From JAFGVL01 sp031553685 (GTDB lineage: Bacteria > Bacteroidota > Bacteroidia > Bacteroidales > Paludibacteraceae): DNA of 43,412 nt. The DNA is taken from the NCBI GenBank assembly GCA_031553685.1, contig JAVBLE010000033.1, positions 1 to 43,412 of the forward strand, written 5' to 3'. Of this stretch, positions 24,353-32,187 are shown piece after piece (positions within the stretch are counted from its first letter, which is position 1; each line of letters opens with the position of its first letter). Made by a program: the position numbers and the translations under genes. Below the pieces are notes generated by a model, which ran no database searches, was not told the origin of the DNA, and saw only the letters and a list, made by a program, of their open reading frames with translations.

Positions 24353-25048
24353 CTACAACTCCCCAACATCCGCAAAACTATAATAATCATTCCGCCCGAC
24401 AATGATATGGTCAACCAAATTTATTTCGAGCGCCTGAAAGGCTTTTTGTAGTTTCTGTGTCAGTTGTTTGTCTTGCGGGCTGGGCTTCGTGCTTCCCGAA
24501 GGATGGTTGTGGCAAATGGCTACCAAAACAGCCATTTTATCCAATGCCGCTTTCAAAGCCATGCGAGTGTCAACACCGGTGCCATTTATCCCGCCCGAAC
24601 TCAGTTTTACCTGTCCCAATACTTTATTGGCATTATTAAGCAAAAGCAGCCAAAACTCCTCGTGTGGCAAATCGGACAGCAAGGGGTGAAACAACTCGAA
24701 AATATCACGGCTGGTGATTATTTGTTCGCGCTCGAGCGATTCGGCATGTTTGCGCCGCCTACCGAGTTCCAACGCTGCTACAATGGTAATGGCTTTTGCC
24801 TCGCCTACGCCTTTGAAATTGGCGATCAACTCTTCGATAGAAAAACGCCCCAACTCGTCCAGATTATCGTGTGCCGAACGGAGTATGCGCCGCGAAAGTT
24901 CCACCGCCGTTTCGTCCCTGTTGCCCGAACCGATCAGGATTGCCAGCAGTTCGGCGTCGGTCAGGCTGGAAATGCCGCGTTGCATTAGCTTTTCGCGCGG
25001 ACGGTCTTCTTCTGCCCATTGGGTGATGGTTAGGTGTTTTTCTTGCAT
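24353..25048 (-). CDS. radC: RadC-family JAB-domain protein
   Basis: 231 residues. N-terminal helix-hairpin-helix part (GVGEAKAITIVAALELGRR, about 80-100) and a C-terminal JAB/MPN-like domain with the metal motif H180-x-H182-PSG and D193. Members were named for DNA repair, but that function has been questioned; they are common in mobile and defence islands. Start ATG 25048. It is convergent with the antiporter gene. Being next to the AT-rich island is worth noting, though RadC is also a normal chromosomal gene. Confidence 0.92.
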   Translation of the reverse strand: MQEKHLTITQWAEEDRPREKLMQRGISSLTDAELLAILIGSGNRDETAVELSRRILRSAHDNLDELGRFSIEELIANFKGVGEAKAITIVAALELGRRRKHAESLEREQIITSRDIFELFHPLLSDLPHEEFWLLLLNNANKVLGQVKLSSGGINGTGVDTRMALKAALDKMAVLVAICHNHPSGSTKPSPQDKQLTQKLQKAFQALEINLVDHIIVGRNDYYSFADVGEL

Positions 25049-25080
25049 GTAGTTTTTTGTAGGTTCAAGGTTAAAATATT

Positions 25081-25110
25081 TTGTCGATTCAAAAACTTGT
25101 CGTACATTTG
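25081..25110 (+). promoter_or_regulatory. Strong Bacteroidota-type promoter pointing right
   Basis: TTG (25081-25083), a 19-bp spacer and TACATTTG (25103-25110) match the Bacteroidota primary-sigma consensus. It reads on the plus strand towards the hairpin at 25126, although both neighbouring genes are on the minus strand. Confidence 0.6.
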
Positions 25111-25116
25111 TGGTAT

Positions 25117-25175
25117 AAAATAAAAGCGGCTAAATGACTATTTCGGACACGGCGAGGGTTGTTTAGCCGTTTTCT
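25117..25175 (+). ncRNA. Candidate short antisense RNA or terminator hairpin
   Basis: CGGCTAAA (25127-25134) pairs with TTTAGCCG (25162-25169), with a 27-nt loop and T-rich flank on both strands. Preceded by a good plus-strand promoter, it could be a short RNA of about 55 nt antisense to the end of the 154-residue gene. The loop also holds a tiny open frame MTISDTARVV. On the minus strand the same hairpin can simply terminate the 154-residue gene, whose stop codon lies in the stem. Confidence 0.35.
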
Positions 25176-25627
25176 ATTGCAGTAATACAATATTGTATCT
25201 TTTGTCCGCTACCACGCAGCTCGCCTACGGTCAATTTTATCTTCCCAAATCCGATTTTTTCATACTCCATCACAAATATTTTTGAGAATCGCGATTGGTT
25301 TTTCACATTTGGCTTCGGTTCTTCGGCAATGAACTCTCCTTTATTATCTTTGGGAACAAGTGCATTTTCTATCACTTCGGACAAAAATGTAACTGCTATA
25401 GTTGATTGATAATTCAAAGATGCATGCCCTGCTGTTTCTTCTACCGACAGAAAACGCACATAGATAAGTGAATCTAAAGATTTATTGTAAAGATGTTTTT
25501 CTGGATTTGCCTCAATCCATTTTCCGTAAAAGTCAATGATAAATTGTTTTCGTTGTTTTTTGTCTTCCTTTGTAATTCCTGTAGCAATACCGGTTGCATC
25601 CAATTTCATAGTTTTTGATTTGTTCAT
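25163..25627 (-). CDS. Conserved hypothetical protein
   Basis: 154 residues, soluble, no signal peptide. N-terminus MNKSKTMKLDATGIATGITK, then a basic helix (KEDKKQRKQFIIDFYGKWIE) and a mixed alpha/beta remainder ending KIKLTVGELRGSGQKIQYCI. I recall similar anonymous proteins in other Bacteroidales but no named family or function. The stop codon lies in a terminator-like stem. It is separated from the three-gene operon upstream by 116 bp and may not belong to it. A later in-frame ATG (residue 7) is possible as start. Confidence 0.6.
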   Translation of the reverse strand: MNKSKTMKLDATGIATGITKEDKKQRKQFIIDFYGKWIEANPEKHLYNKSLDSLIYVRFLSVEETAGHASLNYQSTIAVTFLSEVIENALVPKDNKGEFIAEEPKPNVKNQSRFSKIFVMEYEKIGFGKIKLTVGELRGSGQKIQYCITAIENG

Positions 25628-25743
25628 TTTCCACTCACAAAGTTACTGTTTCCATCAAAAAAACAAAATGAAGCAAATCTTAAAGTTTGGTTGGTTTTAA
25701 ATCATTTTTTTATTTACTACTGTGTCTAAATCTTAATTCAATA

Positions 25744-27417
25744 TTATAACAACTCTATTATTTTCTTAATAGCATCAAATAGCTTTACAACTCCATCCTT
25801 TATGTAAATATCATGATTAAGATACTGTCCATTATTTTTCTCATCCAAGATCCTTTTATCTGTATGAACAAAACCATTTCGTTTCCGGATTAATCGATAT
25901 ACTTCTTGTACAAATTTACCATCAGTCTGATTTAATTCTTGAAAATACAAACCTGCAAATTTTTGCCATTCGGGAGGTCTATCATTTGTGATTTTGGTAT
26001 TAGTATTTATATATTTTTCTTCATTCCATTCCCAATCAAGCAATAAATCCTTGTTGCATATTTCCCATGTTTTGTCTTGTGAATTGTATTGGATTAAATG
26101 TTTATTCACAAGTTCAATAACCATACAAAGTGTAATGTAAGAATAGGCAAACTGTGTCTTAGTTTTTGTAACTAAAATCATATCCCAAAATAATTGAAGT
26201 TGAGTTTTTAATTCTGATTTAAAATTAAAGGGATAGGTAAAACAATCAATTCGCTTTATTATTTCTTGGTAAGAAATATATAAAGTTTTAAGAAAGTTTC
26301 TCTCAAAGCAGTTTTTTACATCTTCTTTGAAGCGTAAATAATTTTGTTCTGAGAACTCATTAGAAAATCCAAATTCTGGTGACTCTTTCATGTAATAGCC
26401 ATCTGCACCAGCATCTAATAGAGCTTTCAAATTCCAAACCTTATTGGAGGCGGTGAAGATTATTGCTTGATAACCTTGATTAAGGGATTTGATTTTTTGT
26501 AAAACTTTCATTCCCGAGAAATCCTCTGGTTTCAATGTTTTATCTTCTTCTATTCCATTCAGGCGCAAATCTATCAAGTACAAATCAAAAGGTGTATTTT
26601 CAATCAAATTTTTACTTTCAACAGAAAGGTTATTATAATCGTTTACTTTTTCTTTGATAACAACAAAATCTTCAGTTGCTGAGGTTTTAAATACTTTTCG
26701 TAAAACTATTTCCCAGCCTTTATCAGCCTCATCATCAATTAATAAAACCTTTTTATTTGTGGCATTAATTTTATTTGGGTTTCCTACAGGGATTTTATCA
26801 ATAATTTTCAATAACGGAGGATTATGTTTTGATCTATCATAATTTAGTGCTGATATGTATTTAAAATATAACTTTGTTTTATCTTTTTCAAAGTTATTAT
26901 TTCCAAATAATGCGTTAGCATTGGCAGCCTTGTCCATACTATGTGCACCCCAAACATTTGCTAAAGAATGTCTTCCAGTAACTTCATCAGGTAGAATTTT
27001 TATAATATTGAGAAAGCCCATTTTATATTCATCAATAAGAATACCGTTATTCGCGGATATTTCAATTCCCATTTTATCAAAATCAGAGAAACCAATACCT
27101 TTTGTTGCAAGAATTTGACTCCAAATCTTTGTATCAATCATTATTGATTTTAATGAAGATATGCTTGCAAATAATATTGGCAACAAAGCTTTTTCTTTTA
27201 AATATTCGATAGAAAGCCTTATGTGTAACCCAATTTTTAAAGACAGAATTGAATCATTAGGAATCTCAATGATCAATTTATCTATTTCATTTTTGTTAAA
27301 AATCGAAATTAACCAATTATGAATTTCATAATCATTTGTCAAGTTTGGAATTTCAATAAAATTGAATCCAGATTCCTTTGCAGTATTACTATTACCAAGT
27401 ATAAATATTTTCTCCAT
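25744..27417 (-). CDS. Receiver-HEPN protein with N-terminal pseudo-receiver (candidate effector)
   Basis: 557 residues in three parts. Residues 1-about 120 look like a degenerate receiver fold (KIFILGNS, DKLIIEIP, LLPILFAS) without the acidic pair. Residues about 222-350 are a normal two-component receiver: D228-D229 in VLLIDDE, phospho-acceptor D283 in YLIDLRL, T322 in IIFTAS and K344 in YYMKES. Residues about 400-557 are helical and contain R513-NGFV-H518, the Rx4H motif of HEPN ribonucleases, after FVQEVYRLIRK. HEPN domains are frequent RNA-cutting effectors in toxin and phage-defence systems. It begins 26 bp inside the preceding gene, so coupling is strong. AT-rich. The receiver call is firm; the HEPN call rests mainly on the motif and context. 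Confidence 0.75.
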   Translation of the reverse strand: MEKIFILGNSNTAKESGFNFIEIPNLTNDYEIHNWLISIFNKNEIDKLIIEIPNDSILSLKIGLHIRLSIEYLKEKALLPILFASISSLKSIMIDTKIWSQILATKGIGFSDFDKMGIEISANNGILIDEYKMGFLNIIKILPDEVTGRHSLANVWGAHSMDKAANANALFGNNNFEKDKTKLYFKYISALNYDRSKHNPPLLKIIDKIPVGNPNKINATNKKVLLIDDEADKGWEIVLRKVFKTSATEDFVVIKEKVNDYNNLSVESKNLIENTPFDLYLIDLRLNGIEEDKTLKPEDFSGMKVLQKIKSLNQGYQAIIFTASNKVWNLKALLDAGADGYYMKESPEFGFSNEFSEQNYLRFKEDVKNCFERNFLKTLYISYQEIIKRIDCFTYPFNFKSELKTQLQLFWDMILVTKTKTQFAYSYITLCMVIELVNKHLIQYNSQDKTWEICNKDLLLDWEWNEEKYINTNTKITNDRPPEWQKFAGLYFQELNQTDGKFVQEVYRLIRKRNGFVHTDKRILDEKNNGQYLNHDIYIKDGVVKLFDAIKKIIELL

Positions 27418-28102
27418 ACTGTAAATAACTTTCTATTATAGATTGTATTTTCTCTCTAAATTCACTTATTGTTACCGGATTTTTCTCTAAATCATCTAAA
27501 AAAACTTCGTAACTAATATTTGAAAACGATAATTTGATAAATTCCTGAAATTGCTTTGGCAAATTCTTCAAATCCAATTTATCGGTGTTCTTCTGTGAGA
27601 TAATAGCTTCCAACACAATATTTCCAATATTGCGCACTTCTTTTGCTTGAAAATTCTTTCCCCAAGCTAAAATTTGTAACTCAATTTCTCCTGTATTTTT
27701 ATAGTATTCTACAAAAACTTTCAGATGTTCATAGAAAAGGTTCTTTTTTATTCCTCGGATAAAATGTGGATTTTCTACTTCTGGTTCTCCCATATTGTTA
27801 CTAAACAATACCAAAGGAATTTTATCTCCAAAATCTGCAATTTCTTCCTTAATCTTTCTAACATTGCTTGTAGAACCAGATAAAAATCCTTTTTCCACAT
27901 CCCAATCTTCGGTCGTTATGTGCAAAAGAATACATTTCGCATTTTGAAGAAATTTCAAATGTAAAATATCATTTGCCTTTTCACGCTTTTCAATTCGTTC
28001 CACAGAAGTAAGATATCCATTAAAAGTACCATCTTCTATAAAGTTAATATTGTATTGATTCTGACGCTGGCTATTTTGATTATCGTCAATTAAGTAAATC
28101 AT
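27392..28102 (-). CDS. Stand-alone pseudo-receiver protein
   Basis: 236 residues. It begins with a receiver-like strand MIYLIDDNQ (D6-D7), and CILLHITTEDW holds the place of the phospho-acceptor strand but with H61 where Asp is expected. IPLVLFSNN (S101) and IKKNLF (K119/K120) fit strands 4 and 5. The C-terminal half is helical and unrecognised. It is thus a receiver that probably cannot be phosphorylated in the normal way. Its ATG overlaps the stop of the LRR gene (TAATG) and its own end overlaps the receiver-HEPN gene by 26 bp. In the Detocs defence system a separate receiver buffers or tunes the kinase; a comparable role here is an inference. Confidence 0.65.
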   Translation of the reverse strand: MIYLIDDNQNSQRQNQYNINFIEDGTFNGYLTSVERIEKREKANDILHLKFLQNAKCILLHITTEDWDVEKGFLSGSTSNVRKIKEEIADFGDKIPLVLFSNNMGEPEVENPHFIRGIKKNLFYEHLKVFVEYYKNTGEIELQILAWGKNFQAKEVRNIGNIVLEAIISQKNTDKLDLKNLPKQFQEFIKLSFSNISYEVFLDDLEKNPVTISEFREKIQSIIESYLQYGENIYTW

Positions 28103-29790
28103 TATTGATAATAAAATGTAAGTATATGTGTAAAGCCAATTACTTCCGAAGCCTTTATTTCTTCTTGTTCTATAGTTCCTTTTTCGCGAAGAATATTAAT
28201 TTTTATAGGCTTGTCATCAATTTTAGTAATAACTGACCAATGGCAATATCCTTGAAGGTGTTCTGCTATTTTACCCATATTGCCCTTGTCTAATGATAGC
28301 CATTCTTTTATTAAAATATCCGCATCTTTGGTTGGATAAGAATTGTGGTGTGTAATAATAACTTGACTTACAAAAAAGTCGTCATCTGTAGTGCGTTTGT
28401 ATTCAACAGATATTTGCCTTTTGTCAGGTGTATTACTACGCTTTTGTATTTCTTCAAAAATTGTTTCCAAAGCCGCTTTAAATTCACCTACATGTGTGTA
28501 GAAATCGGCTTTTGACAATTTCATTGTTTTTATATCAAAAGTGTTTTCAGAAAACACTTTATTGATAAGTGTTTCTAAATTAGGTGATTCAATACGGGTA
28601 GTTCGTCTAAAATCTTTTATGACTTCTGCAAATTGAGTATGTCTTATTGGATGCAATTTATTGCTTTTCGTTTCTTTCCATTCCGCAGATGACCATGCAT
28701 TTGTAATTTCTTTGGCATTGTATTGATTGTTAAAAATAGTCAATTTTGATTTTTGCTCAAATGCAAATTGAGTCAATAAGTCTTTTAAAGTTTTGGGTAT
28801 TTCTAGTTGATCAAAACTTTCGGTACAAACTTTTCTTGCTTGTGCTAAAAATGAATCCATATCAAAATCACCGTTTTCGTCAAAATCGTGTGTTAGGTAT
28901 TTCAATCCATCACGCTGATTGAATAGAGACATAAATTGAGCTACATCTTTAGGATTGCCTTTTTCTCCACGCATAATGGCTTTCTTGAATTGTAGCTCTT
29001 CAATTTCTTTCTCAAGATTGGCTATATCCTGCTTAAATTCGTCTATCTGTGTTTCTAATTTCAATATTTGTTCATCTATCTGTTCATATTTACTTTCATC
29101 TTGTAGCATTTCTTCTTTGATTGGAAGAATTCTGCTAAACCTGCTCCATTCACGAGCATTCTTATAGGCTCCTAAACTTGATTCTGGAACATACAAAGGA
29201 AAGTTATAAAAATGATATGATTTGTCATTTTTACGAAATGTTTCAGAAGATATAATTTGTGGAGTACTTCTTCTATTAATAATATATGCAAGATTCGCAT
29301 TGTTATAAAACAAGTTTTTACCAAGTGATTCTACGCTTTCAGGTATTGTAATAGTTGTCAGAGAAACACAACCCCAAAAAGCACCTTCGCCAATTTTTAT
29401 AATACTATTAGGCATTTCAACAGTTTTTAATCCAGAACACTTATTGAAGGCATATTCTCCAATAGTTACTACACTATTGGGAATTTCAATGGATTCCAAT
29501 CCCGAACAATTCATAAAAGCACCATACTCAATATTATTAACAGTATTAGAGATAGATACAGATGTTACCCCCATACAATCTAAAAATGCTAATTGCCCAA
29601 TATTTAAAACTCCTTGATTTACTATTATTTTTGTAATATTCTTGCCATACCAAGGCACCTTACTACTATTGAAAAAATCTCTCATTTTCCCTTCTCCACT
29701 AATAGTAAGTGTAGTGCCATTGAGTGAAGCAATTACATCACTTGCATTTTCAGTTCCACAATCCCAAGTTTGTATATTTGTATTTTTCAT
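28102..29790 (-). CDS. BspA-type LRR / coiled-coil protein with divergent histidine-kinase-like end (candidate sensor)
   Basis: 562 residues from ATG 29790. An in-frame ATG at 29835 is rejected because it falls within the predicted -7 box. There is no signal peptide, so it is probably cytoplasmic. Residues about 30-200 are LRR_5 (BspA-like) repeats (IGEYAFNKCSGLKTVEMPNS, IGEGAFWGCVSLTTITIPES). A coiled coil (about 235-280) follows. The last about 150 residues resemble a GHKL ATPase: an N-box-like FKAALETIFEEIQKRS, a strand ending VSQVIITHHNSYP where DNG would be, then GNMGKIAEHLQGYCHW and a WSVITKIDDKPIKINIL-type final strand. KLHPIRHTQF may be an H box. ATP-binding residues are not classical, so the kinase call is tentative. 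LRR sensors on such proteins are unusual. Confidence 0.65.
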   Translation of the reverse strand: MKNTNIQTWDCGTENASDVIASLNGTTLTISGEGKMRDFFNSSKVPWYGKNITKIIVNQGVLNIGQLAFLDCMGVTSVSISNTVNNIEYGAFMNCSGLESIEIPNSVVTIGEYAFNKCSGLKTVEMPNSIIKIGEGAFWGCVSLTTITIPESVESLGKNLFYNNANLAYIINRRSTPQIISSETFRKNDKSYHFYNFPLYVPESSLGAYKNAREWSRFSRILPIKEEMLQDESKYEQIDEQILKLETQIDEFKQDIANLEKEIEELQFKKAIMRGEKGNPKDVAQFMSLFNQRDGLKYLTHDFDENGDFDMDSFLAQARKVCTESFDQLEIPKTLKDLLTQFAFEQKSKLTIFNNQYNAKEITNAWSSAEWKETKSNKLHPIRHTQFAEVIKDFRRTTRIESPNLETLINKVFSENTFDIKTMKLSKADFYTHVGEFKAALETIFEEIQKRSNTPDKRQISVEYKRTTDDDFFVSQVIITHHNSYPTKDADILIKEWLSLDKGNMGKIAEHLQGYCHWSVITKIDDKPIKINILREKGTIEQEEIKASEVIGFTHILTFYYQ

Positions 29791-29832
29791 AAATAAATTG
29801 GTTTTAAAAGTTTTTATTTTTGTTTCACACTG

Positions 29833-29867
29833 CAAAACTACAAGTTATCTGTGCATTCTTTCTGCAC
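29833..29867 (-). promoter_or_regulatory. Promoter and operator of the LRR operon
   Basis: On the minus strand, TAGTTTTG (29833-29840) is a perfect -7 box, and 10 bp upstream lies the inverted repeat GTGCA-N7-TGCAC (29851-29867) in place of a -33 box. The surrounding 47 bp (29821-29867) are repeated with 43 of 47 matches at 30165-30211. A start near 29826 gives a leader of about 35 nt before ATG 29790. Confidence 0.65.
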
Positions 29868-29892
29868 TGTTATGATTTTATGTAGCGAATCT

Positions 29893-30039
29893 TTAATTTT
29901 CATCGTTATCTTCGTCATAATCATCGTCATCATAATCCCGCTCATTCAAGGAATCCAAATATTTGTCTTCCAAATAATCCATGTAGTCTTGTGGATCAGA
30001 AAATCCATCATCCATCATTAAGTCTGAAAATCCGCTCAT
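29893..30039 (-). CDS. 48-residue acidic protein
   Basis: A small gene from ATG 30039 to TAA at 29893, with an A-rich leader. The product MSGFSDLMMDDGFSDPQDYM... continues with DYLEDKYLDSLNERD and ends in a run of Asp/Glu (DYDDDDYDEDNDEN). It carries more than 20 acidic residues and almost no basic ones. It lies between two copies of the same promoter block, so it is likely transcribed on its own from 30177-30184 and co-regulated with the LRR operon. Strongly acidic small proteins can mimic DNA or RNA or act as antitoxins; no family is recognised here. Confidence 0.6.
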   Translation of the reverse strand: MSGFSDLMMDDGFSDPQDYMDYLEDKYLDSLNERDYDDDDYDEDNDEN

Positions 30040-30060
30040 AGTGTTTGTTTTTAGAGGTTA

Positions 30061-30133
30061 AATTAAGCCAACCGGAAGGATTAAAATCAAATCCGCTATG
30101 GGAAAGATTTGATTTTACGCGATTGGCTTAATT
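30061..30133. repeat. Strong hairpin in the leader of the acidic-protein gene
   Basis: AATTAAGCCAA (30061-30071) is inverted at 30123-30133, and AAAATCAAATC (30083-30093) is inverted at 30106-30116. It sits between the second promoter block and the acidic gene, so it would be part of that mRNA leader, or act as a terminator/attenuator. Confidence 0.7.
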
Positions 30134-30176
30134 AAATGTTTTTATAATTCTTGTTACTTGTTTTTGTTTGACACTG

Positions 30177-30211
30177 CAAAACTACAAACTATCTGTGCAC
30201 TCTTTCTGCAC
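30177..30211 (-). promoter_or_regulatory. Second copy of the promoter/operator block
   Basis: TAGTTTTG on the minus strand (30177-30184) with GTGCA-N7-TGCAC at 30195-30211, the same arrangement as at 29833-29867. It points to the acidic gene and lies about 50 bp before the divergent WYL gene, so the WYL protein is the obvious candidate to bind it and control itself and both minus-strand transcripts. Confidence 0.65.
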
Positions 30212-30263
30212 AAATGTAAGAAATATTTTGTTCCTTTGTATTGGACTGAAAAATAAATAAATT

Positions 30264-31283
30264 ATGGCAACCAATAAAAATGCACAAGCTCGTTACAGGA
30301 TACTTGATAATTGTTTTCGTAATAATGGGCGAAGATATTTTATCGAAGACTTAATTTCGGAATGTAATAAAAAATTGGCGGAAATTGACCCCGATTCTAA
30401 AGGTATCAGTCGCCGACAGATTTTTGATGACATTGCGTTTATGGAAAGTTCCGAAGGTTGGGAAATTGATTTATTAAGAGAAAAAGATGGGAAAAGGGTG
30501 TATTATTGTTATGCTGATACTTCTTTTTCTATCAACAATATGCCATTGACAGAATCGGATATTAACCGATTACAAACCGCACTGCAAACCTTTTCACAAT
30601 TCAAAGGGATGCCTCAATTTGAATGGATGTATGAGCTTTTGCCCAAACTGAAACGGGGAAGTTCTGATGTGTATTCTCCCGAGATTATGGAATTTGAGAC
30701 AAATCAGGATCTAAAAGGTATTGAACATATCGGTACGCTTTATGATGCCATCCTTTATAAAAAAACATTGAGAGTTGATTATCTGCAATCATTTAAAGAT
30801 AAATTGCAACTAATCATTCATCCATACTATTTGAAACAATACAATACCCGGTGGTTTTTGTTCGGTTGTAATTCTGAAAATGGGAAATATGATTGGAATC
30901 TTCCATTGGACAGAATCATTGATATAAAAGAAATTCATAAACCATATATTCCTAATACGGTAATTGATTGGAATGAATATTTTGATGATATAATAGGAGT
31001 AACAAAACCGGAAAGTTCCGGAATAGAAGAAATCACACTCCATTTTTATGGAAAAACAGGACACTATATTGAGTCAAAGCCAATTCATCCTTACCAAAGG
31101 CACAAATGGTTAAGCTCAGAAATACTTGAGGTTAACTTGGAGTTAATTATTAATTACGAACTAGAACGGCTTATTCTATCGTATGCCGATAGTGTAAAAG
31201 TGATTCAACCTCAGTCTTTAGTTGAACAGATAAAAGAACGCTTATCTAAAGGTGTTTATCAATATGATTCACCTATCTATTAA
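30264..31283 (+). CDS. WYL-domain transcriptional regulator
   Basis: 339 residues. The N-terminus is a winged helix (ISRRQIFDDIAFMESSEGWEI, about 48-70), then a helical connector. The central WYL domain is at about 155-235: IGTLYDAILYKKTLRVDYLQ, LIIHPYYLKQYNTRWFLFGC (the W-x-L core in TRWFLFG) and LPLDRIIDIKEI. A C-terminal WCX-like region ends LERLILSYADSVKVIQP. WYL regulators sense ligands such as nucleic acid or nucleotides and commonly control phage-defence loci (for example BrxR and CapW). The gene is divergent from the acidic gene and LRR operon and faces a shared GTGCA-N7-TGCAC site. A hairpin terminator follows the stop. Confidence 0.92.
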   Translation: MATNKNAQARYRILDNCFRNNGRRYFIEDLISECNKKLAEIDPDSKGISRRQIFDDIAFMESSEGWEIDLLREKDGKRVYYCYADTSFSINNMPLTESDINRLQTALQTFSQFKGMPQFEWMYELLPKLKRGSSDVYSPEIMEFETNQDLKGIEHIGTLYDAILYKKTLRVDYLQSFKDKLQLIIHPYYLKQYNTRWFLFGCNSENGKYDWNLPLDRIIDIKEIHKPYIPNTVIDWNEYFDDIIGVTKPESSGIEEITLHFYGKTGHYIESKPIHPYQRHKWLSSEILEVNLELIINYELERLILSYADSVKVIQPQSLVEQIKERLSKGVYQYDSPIY

Positions 31284-31301
31284 ATTAGCATTCCATAGTT
31301 G

Positions 31302-31328
31302 CAGTTATTCGGATTTTCCGAACAACTG
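31302..31328 (+). terminator. Hairpin after the WYL gene
   Basis: CAGTT and TTCGGA (31302-31313) pair with TCCGAA and AACTG up to 31328, around TTT. The inner TTCGGATTTTCCGAA is identical in 14 of 15 bases to the first core of the 41-bp array at 6941. Confidence 0.6.
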
Positions 31329-31501
31329 ACAGTTCATTCAATTTTCTTCAAAAAATTATTTTGACAAATACTTACCATGCTCTTATTGTTTTGTGCTTTT
31401 TTAGGTATACATGTCAAAAAAGGTTGCTAAAACTAATCTTTAACGCCATTGCAAAAGCAGTTTCAGTTTTATAAATTGAAACCGTTTTCAATTTTATTAA
31501 T

Positions 31502-32148
31502 ATGAATAAAAAAAATGCTGGGTTTGTGGTAGTTCCTCTGTCATCAAATGGGGAACTCGTTGTGGAAAACAACGGTTTAAATGTAAAGAATGCGATGCTC
31601 TGACAACATGGACAAACAAAGGAGTTTCATCATCTAATCGTTTTATATGGTTTCGCCGTTGGATTGTAGGGAAACAAACTTTTCCCGAATTAGTTTCTCA
31701 AAGCGGTTATAGAGTACAGATGTGTCAATTCCATCAAATAAAGATTATTCAGCGTTATTTAACAAAGAAGCCTGATTTACAGGCAGGCAAAGAGTTGTTA
31801 GAACTTGTCAAGTTATTGACTCAAACGGATAAAGAAAGTTTTCTTCTCAGCTTTGCTTGCTGGCATGAGAAATGGGATGAATTTTTGCGAGAACGCTCAA
31901 AGGACAGGCTAACTGGAAAGACTCATTATATTCATAAAAGATTGCGAAGTGCCTATTTGAGTTTAAAACATAATATGCCTTATTTGTGGACTTGGTCTGA
32001 TTATATTCAGATAGGAATACCCAATACCAATAATGTTTTGGAAGGGAAGTTTGCCGATTTAAAAACCAAATTGAGGAATCATAACGGACTATCCAAAAGA
32101 ACTCGTGAGGTCTTTATTGATCACTACTTTAAACAAACATTCCGTTAA
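31502..32148 (+). pseudogene. Decayed Zn-binding-type IS256-like transposase
   Basis: Translation from 31516 gives an N-terminal zinc ribbon (CWVCGSSSVIKWG, then CGKQRFKCKEC), a short basic helix (SNRFIWFRRWIVGKQTFPEL), then directly the C-terminal part (VQMCQFHQIKIIQRYLTKKP, then NVLEGKFADLKTKLRNHNGL). Compared with full-length relatives the stretch with the first catalytic acids, between SQSGY and RVQMC, is missing, so an internal deletion has removed the active site. The only upstream ATG (31502) is out of frame across an A8 run, which looks like a frameshift. Only the internal ATG at 31720 gives an open product of 142 residues. The gene ends inside a 48-bp palindrome. Confidence 0.8.
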
Positions 32149-32186
32149 ACTCTCGGTGGAATATTCCACCGAGAGTTTAACGGAAT
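32139..32186. repeat. 48-bp perfect palindrome overlapping the transposase stop
   Basis: Two 24-bp arms (32139-32162 and 32163-32186, starting ATTCCGTTAAACTC) with no loop. The left arm carries the transposase stop codon. It could be a terminator, a copied IS end, or two IS ends joined. Confidence 0.9.
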
Positions 32187-32187
32187 C

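Noticed and set aside
24353..25048. RadC as part of the defence module
   Set aside because: It is separated by the 154-residue gene and hairpin, and RadC is also a normal chromosomal gene; only proximity links them.
29791..29835. Upstream ATG of the LRR gene at 29835
   Set aside because: It falls within the -7 box of the inferred promoter, so it would not be transcribed.
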